DNA of 9,568 bases from Desulfatibacillaceae bacterium (GTDB taxonomy: Bacteria; Desulfobacterota; Desulfobacteria; Desulfobacterales; Desulfatibacillaceae). The stretch lies in the NCBI GenBank assembly GCA_030018745.1, contig JASEHB010000056.1, forward strand, positions 1-9,568. Direction: 5' to 3'. The notes under the pieces are model-generated. The model ran no database searches. It had not been told where the DNA came from and saw only the letters and a program-made list of their open reading frames with translations. Position numbers and translations under genes: made by a program. This document shows, piece after piece, positions 6,637 to 9,568 of this stretch (within the stretch, counting starts at the first letter, position 1; every line of letters begins with the position of its first letter).

Positions 6637-7149
6637 TCAGGGCTGCTGCTTCGATACAAGGCCCTGGTAAAAGCTGTCGTAATACTCCATTGCTGTTTCA
6701 ACAACTGCCTGGGTGTTTTCGCCCTCGCGAATCATCTTCACGGTGGCATCCCTCATGGGGATTGATTCGGCAAACTTTTTTCTTTCCCACACATTCACCT
6801 CTATATCGTCAATTATGCGGCCAAGGTGAGCCACCGCCGGGTCATCAACCTTGTAATGCAGCGCCAGCGAAACAAAGGTTGACATGTTGTGATAGCGCCT
6901 GAACTTTGCATAGGGGGTGTCAAAGGCAACACCATCCATGCGGGATTCGCCTTTTGGGTAAAAACGGATTTCAGCCTCCGGCGCGATGAATCGCTTTATG
7001 AGCCAGATGGATGCAAGCTTGTCAGCCTCAAGGCCCTCCCATGTTGAAAAGACCTCCTCGCTGGCGGCTTTTTCATCCTGGCCGTATGCGCAAAAGGCCC
7101 CGGCGAAAAAAAGGCAGGCAATGACTGCCAGAAGAGCAAAAATCCGCAT
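6637..7149 (-). CDS. Exported ChrB C-terminal-like domain protein (chromate resistance exported protein family)
   Basis: The 170-residue product begins with a signal peptide: a short charged start (MR), a hydrophobic core at about 3-20, and a plausible signal peptidase I site after AYG (residue 23). The mature part resembles the C-terminal domain of ChrB, the family named 'chromate resistance exported protein': KLASIWLIKRFIAPEAEIRFYP (about 44-65), GVAFDTPYAKF (73-83), a TFVSLALHYKVDDPA block (91-105) and HLGRIIDDIEV (108-118). The family match is by remembered motif pattern and is moderately sure; the biochemical role is not established. An in-frame ATG at 7185 would add 12 residues and destroy the signal peptide. 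The ATG at 7149 lies 4 nt after the ATPase stop, with a G-rich site (about 7159-7163) in front, so it is chosen. Being last in the ABC operon suggests a periplasmic partner of that transporter. Confidence 0.75.
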   Translation of the reverse strand: MRIFALLAVIACLFFAGAFCAYGQDEKAASEEVFSTWEGLEADKLASIWLIKRFIAPEAEIRFYPKGESRMDGVAFDTPYAKFRRYHNMSTFVSLALHYKVDDPAVAHLGRIIDDIEVNVWERKKFAESIPMRDATVKMIREGENTQAVVETAMEYYDSFYQGLVSKQQP

Positions 7150-7153
7150 GATT

Positions 7154-7870
7154 TCAAACCCCCTGCTGCAAAAAGCTGCGCACAAAGCCGTTTTCCGGCG
7201 CAGCCAGCACGACTTCCAAAAGGCCCTGCTGCACCACCCTGGCCTTGTCCATTATGGCTATGGAGTCTCCCAGAGCCTTTGCCTCATCCAGATTGTGGGT
7301 GACATAGATGACCCCTGTATTGTACGCGCCCACAAGCTGCCTTATCAAGGCCAGTATTTCGCGTTTGAGGATGATATCCAGGTTGGAAAGAGGCTCATCC
7401 ATGAGCAGGTATCCGGGTTGAGTTACCAGCGCCCTGGCCAGGGCCAGCCTTTGGCGCTCCCCGCCGGAAAGATGGGCCGGATAGCGCCTGCGAAGGGGCA
7501 ACAGCTTTGTCTGCTCAAGAACCTGAACTATTTTTTCCTCTGCCGCGGCCTTGCGCAAGCCTTTGAGAACAAAGCGCAGGTGCTTTTCCACGCTCATGTG
7601 GGGCCAAAGGGCAAGCTCCTGAAAAACCATTGAAACGCCCCGTTTCCAGGGCGGAACAAAGGCCCCTTCCCCGGCAACGGTTGTTTTGTCAATGGAGACA
7701 GACCCTGTATCAGGCTTTTCAAAGCCTGCCGCAATGCGCAAAAGTGTTGTCTTGCCGCAGCCCGAAGGCCCCAGCACAGCAAGAACCCTGCCCTTTTCAA
7801 CGGAAAGGCTCACGGATTCAAGAACCGGCGTTTTGGCAAAGGACTTTGTCACATCAGAAAGGGTGAGCAT
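7154..7870 (-). CDS. ABC transporter ATP-binding protein (ferric iron/thiamine/spermidine-type)
   Basis: This 238-residue nucleotide-binding subunit would power the adjacent permease. From the chosen start it shows Walker A GPSGCGKTT (34-42), Q-loop Gln84 in VFQELALWP, signature LSGGERQ (134-140), Walker B YLLMDEP (154-160) with catalytic Glu159, D-loop SNLD (162-165) and switch His192 in VTHNLDEA. It therefore looks fully active. The sequence style is that of the FbpC/PotA importer ATPases, but it ends soon after the H-loop region and lacks their C-terminal TOBE regulatory domain; the short form with a fused permease also occurs in the ThiPQ system. The ATG at 7870 overlaps the permease stop (TGATG), which argues for translational coupling. 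A longer in-frame start at 7951 would lie inside the permease gene and add 27 residues unlike the family. Confidence 0.94.
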   Translation of the reverse strand: MLTLSDVTKSFAKTPVLESVSLSVEKGRVLAVLGPSGCGKTTLLRIAAGFEKPDTGSVSIDKTTVAGEGAFVPPWKRGVSMVFQELALWPHMSVEKHLRFVLKGLRKAAAEEKIVQVLEQTKLLPLRRRYPAHLSGGERQRLALARALVTQPGYLLMDEPLSNLDIILKREILALIRQLVGAYNTGVIYVTHNLDEAKALGDSIAIMDKARVVQQGLLEVVLAAPENGFVRSFLQQGV

Positions 7871-9417
7871 CAGGCAAACCTCGTCACCAGACGGTGCAAT
7901 GCAAACCATATTACCGCGCACAGGCTTATCACAGCCATAACAAAAAGGCACAGGGCCGCCACCTGCTCGTGCGCCCCGTAGTGCATGAGGTTGTATATGC
8001 GAAGCGTAACCGTTTCCCTGCCGGGTGGCAGTATGAGCAGCGTTGTGCCAAGCTCTCCAAGGGCAAGGATGGCGGTCACAAAAAAGGCCACAAGAACACT
8101 GGGCGCGGCCAAAGGGGCCACAATGCGCGCAAGCAGCCGGGCATGGCTGTTGGATGATATTTTGCAGGCTTCTTCAAGGCTTGGGTCAATCTGCTTTATT
8201 CCCGCCTGAACGGTTATAACCGCAAAGGGCACAAAGCGCGCCACATAGCCCACCACCACAATGGCGGTGCTTGTGTAAACCAGGTCCAGGCCCGGCCTGT
8301 TCCAAACATGAATAAGCCCTATTCCCATTGTCACGGCAGGCACGGCCAAAGGCACAAGGGCACCGTAGCCCAGAAGCGCGGATTCAAAAGGCCCGGAGCG
8401 CTCAATGGCATGAGCCAGAAAAAAGCCCAGCAGGGCTGCGGCCAAACCCGCGGCCCCTGCCATTGTGAGGCTGAATGCAATGCTCTGCCAGGCGGATGAA
8501 ACAGCCTGCACAAAGCTGGCAAGCCCCCCTGCCTCTGTTGCAAGCTGAATTACGGGCGCGCCAACGGAAAGGCCAAAAACCGCAGCCGCTCCCAGAAAGG
8601 CAGGCAAAAGGCCCCATCCGGCCCTGTAACGCAGAGCGCCCTTGCGTCCCAAAGAAAGGCTTACAAAAGCCCGGTTGCCCAGGGCCTTTTTCTGTACAGC
8701 CAGTAGCAAAAGGGCTGCAATCATTATGGGCAGGGAAAGAATCGAGGCGGCCTTCTCGTCATAAAAAGCGGAAAACTGAATAAAAATCTCCACAGGATAT
8801 GTGCGGACCCGCAGAATATCCGGCACGGAGAAATCCACCCCTGAAAACAGAAAAACAAAAATGGCCCCTGCAAGGATGTGGGGCGCAACAAGGGGCAGCA
8901 CAACCCCGGCAAGAACAGTCAGGGGCCTGTGGCGCAAAAGGGCGCTCTCCTCCAGGTCCGGGTCAATGCCCAAAAGGCCTGCCCAGGTGGTGAGATAAAC
9001 AAAGGGGAAATAGGCCAGGGCAAGCACAAAGGCAGCCCCCAATGCAGTATGGATATCCAGGCCCGTGGCAGCCAGAAGGCCCGGCGAAAGCCTGTCCCAC
9101 ACAATGGCGTGAATGTAGGGGGGAATGAGAAGCGGCGCCACAAAAAGCGCGGAAGCCAGATTATGCCCCCTGAAACGAACCTTGCGGGTGAGCAGGGCAA
9201 GTGGCGCGCCAGCCAGTACCGAAAGCAGGGAAGCCCCGCCCGCCACCACAAGGCTGTTCTTCACAAGGCCCCACTGCCGCATGGAAAGCATTGAGGCATC
9301 GCCGAAAAGGCCGCTCCACCCGAAAAGAGGGGCTGCAAGCATATAGATAACGGGCGCCAGGGCCACAAAAACCATGACGCCCGTTATTGCAATTGTCCAG
9401 GGCCGCGGATTAAGCAT
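7870..9417 (-). CDS. Fused two-domain ABC transporter permease (FbpB/ThiP type)
   Basis: The 515-residue membrane protein consists of two tandem binding-protein-dependent permease domains, which is the layout of ferric-iron FbpB/SfuB and thiamine ThiP permeases. Roughly 12 hydrophobic segments are visible, about six per half. Each half carries an EAA-type loop that docks onto the ATPase: IDPDLEESAL followed by VVLPLVAP (about 151-179) and IDPSLEEACKI followed by RIVAPLAAP (about 410-439). It sits in the cytoplasmic membrane. The ATG directly follows the stop of an upstream gene (TGAATG), with GGAG (9429-9432) 11 nt before it; its own stop overlaps the ATPase start. No solute-binding protein gene is seen downstream; it would have to be upstream of the window edge or elsewhere. 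Import is inferred from the family; the substrate (iron, thiamine, phosphonate, other oxyanion) is not determined. Confidence 0.94.
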   Translation of the reverse strand: MLNPRPWTIAITGVMVFVALAPVIYMLAAPLFGWSGLFGDASMLSMRQWGLVKNSLVVAGGASLLSVLAGAPLALLTRKVRFRGHNLASALFVAPLLIPPYIHAIVWDRLSPGLLAATGLDIHTALGAAFVLALAYFPFVYLTTWAGLLGIDPDLEESALLRHRPLTVLAGVVLPLVAPHILAGAIFVFLFSGVDFSVPDILRVRTYPVEIFIQFSAFYDEKAASILSLPIMIAALLLLAVQKKALGNRAFVSLSLGRKGALRYRAGWGLLPAFLGAAAVFGLSVGAPVIQLATEAGGLASFVQAVSSAWQSIAFSLTMAGAAGLAAALLGFFLAHAIERSGPFESALLGYGALVPLAVPAVTMGIGLIHVWNRPGLDLVYTSTAIVVVGYVARFVPFAVITVQAGIKQIDPSLEEACKISSNSHARLLARIVAPLAAPSVLVAFFVTAILALGELGTTLLILPPGRETVTLRIYNLMHYGAHEQVAALCLFVMAVISLCAVIWFALHRLVTRFA

Positions 9418-9568
9418 TCAGAAAAGCTCTCCTTCACCTTGCCGGGCCTCCTGCATCTTAAGGATTTGCCCCGGCGGCCCGCCGACAAAGGCCATCCCGT
9501 ATAATTCACGCGACAATATTTGTGCACTGGCAAGGATAGAGGGGTGAAGGCATACTATTTGTATGCCG
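9418..9568 (-). CDS. Partial CDS, C-terminal 49 residues of an unrecognised protein
   Basis: On the minus strand the frame is open from the window edge to a TGA at 9418-9420 that abuts the permease ATG. The visible C-terminus reads like real protein, starting GIQIVCLHPSILASAQ, followed by a glycine/proline-rich stretch (GGPPGQ) and an acidic tail ending EGELF. The abutting stop and start and shared strand make it the likely preceding gene of the ABC operon. In such operons that position often holds the solute-binding protein, but this tail does not let me recognise one, so I leave the function open. A frame of 49 open codons alone is weak evidence; the gene junction is the main support. Confidence 0.55.
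   Translation of the reverse strand, partial: GIQIVCLHPSILASAQILSRELYGMAFVGGPPGQILKMQEARQGEGELF

Noticed and set aside
6420..6704. 94-codon minus-strand open frame spanning the intergenic region before the amidase gene
   Set aside because: It overlaps the end of the ChrB-like gene in another frame, has no clear ribosome site and shows no family resemblance.
5731..6765. Long open frame (344 codons) on the plus strand opposite the amidase gene and beyond it
   Set aside because: It lies mostly antisense to an amidase with intact catalytic motifs and also runs into the end of the ChrB-like gene. Its sequence has no recognisable domain; a single CPNC motif near its end is not enough to call a zinc protein.

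Overview
The window is a bacterial chromosomal segment with short intergenic gaps, strong Shine-Dalgarno sites, intrinsic terminators and overlapping operon genes. Protein style and moderate-to-high GC (hand counts about 55-65% in most genes) suggest a Gram-negative proteobacterium, possibly of the Desulfobacterota (deltaproteobacterial) type. That taxonomic guess is an inference and has not been tested against any database.

Left part (1-2890): a class I SAM-dependent methyltransferase gene on the minus strand runs off the left edge and is divergent from pyrG (CTP synthase) on the plus strand. The 374-base gap holds a consensus-like promoter (TTGACA, 17 bases, TAAAAA). It implies a pyrG leader of roughly 235 nt that contains a long imperfect hairpin and a 15-bp tandem repeat. 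A strong hairpin after pyrG can terminate transcription from both sides.

Middle (2909-6374): comM (YifB-type AAA+ protein) converges on pyrG and has its own recognisable promoter. Next come a tRNA-Thr(CGT) gene with promoter and perfect-stem terminator, then a convergent amidase-signature hydrolase gene. The amidase gene is visibly lower in GC than its neighbours, which together with the adjacent tRNA raises the possibility of acquisition by transfer.

Right part (6637-9568): a tight minus-strand operon. In transcription order it has the last 49 codons of an unrecognised gene, a fused two-domain ABC permease of the FbpB/ThiP type, a short ABC ATPase, and a small exported protein with a ChrB C-terminal-like ('chromate resistance exported protein') domain. 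Stops and starts abut (TGAATG), overlap (TGATG) or are 4 nt apart, so these genes are probably translated as a coupled unit. The pairing of a periplasmic ChrB-like protein with a ferric-iron/thiamine-type ABC transporter is the most unusual part of the window. Its substrate cannot be read from the sequence.

No CRISPR array, insertion sequence, phage gene or rRNA is visible. Apart from this operon, most of the window is ordinary housekeeping sequence.
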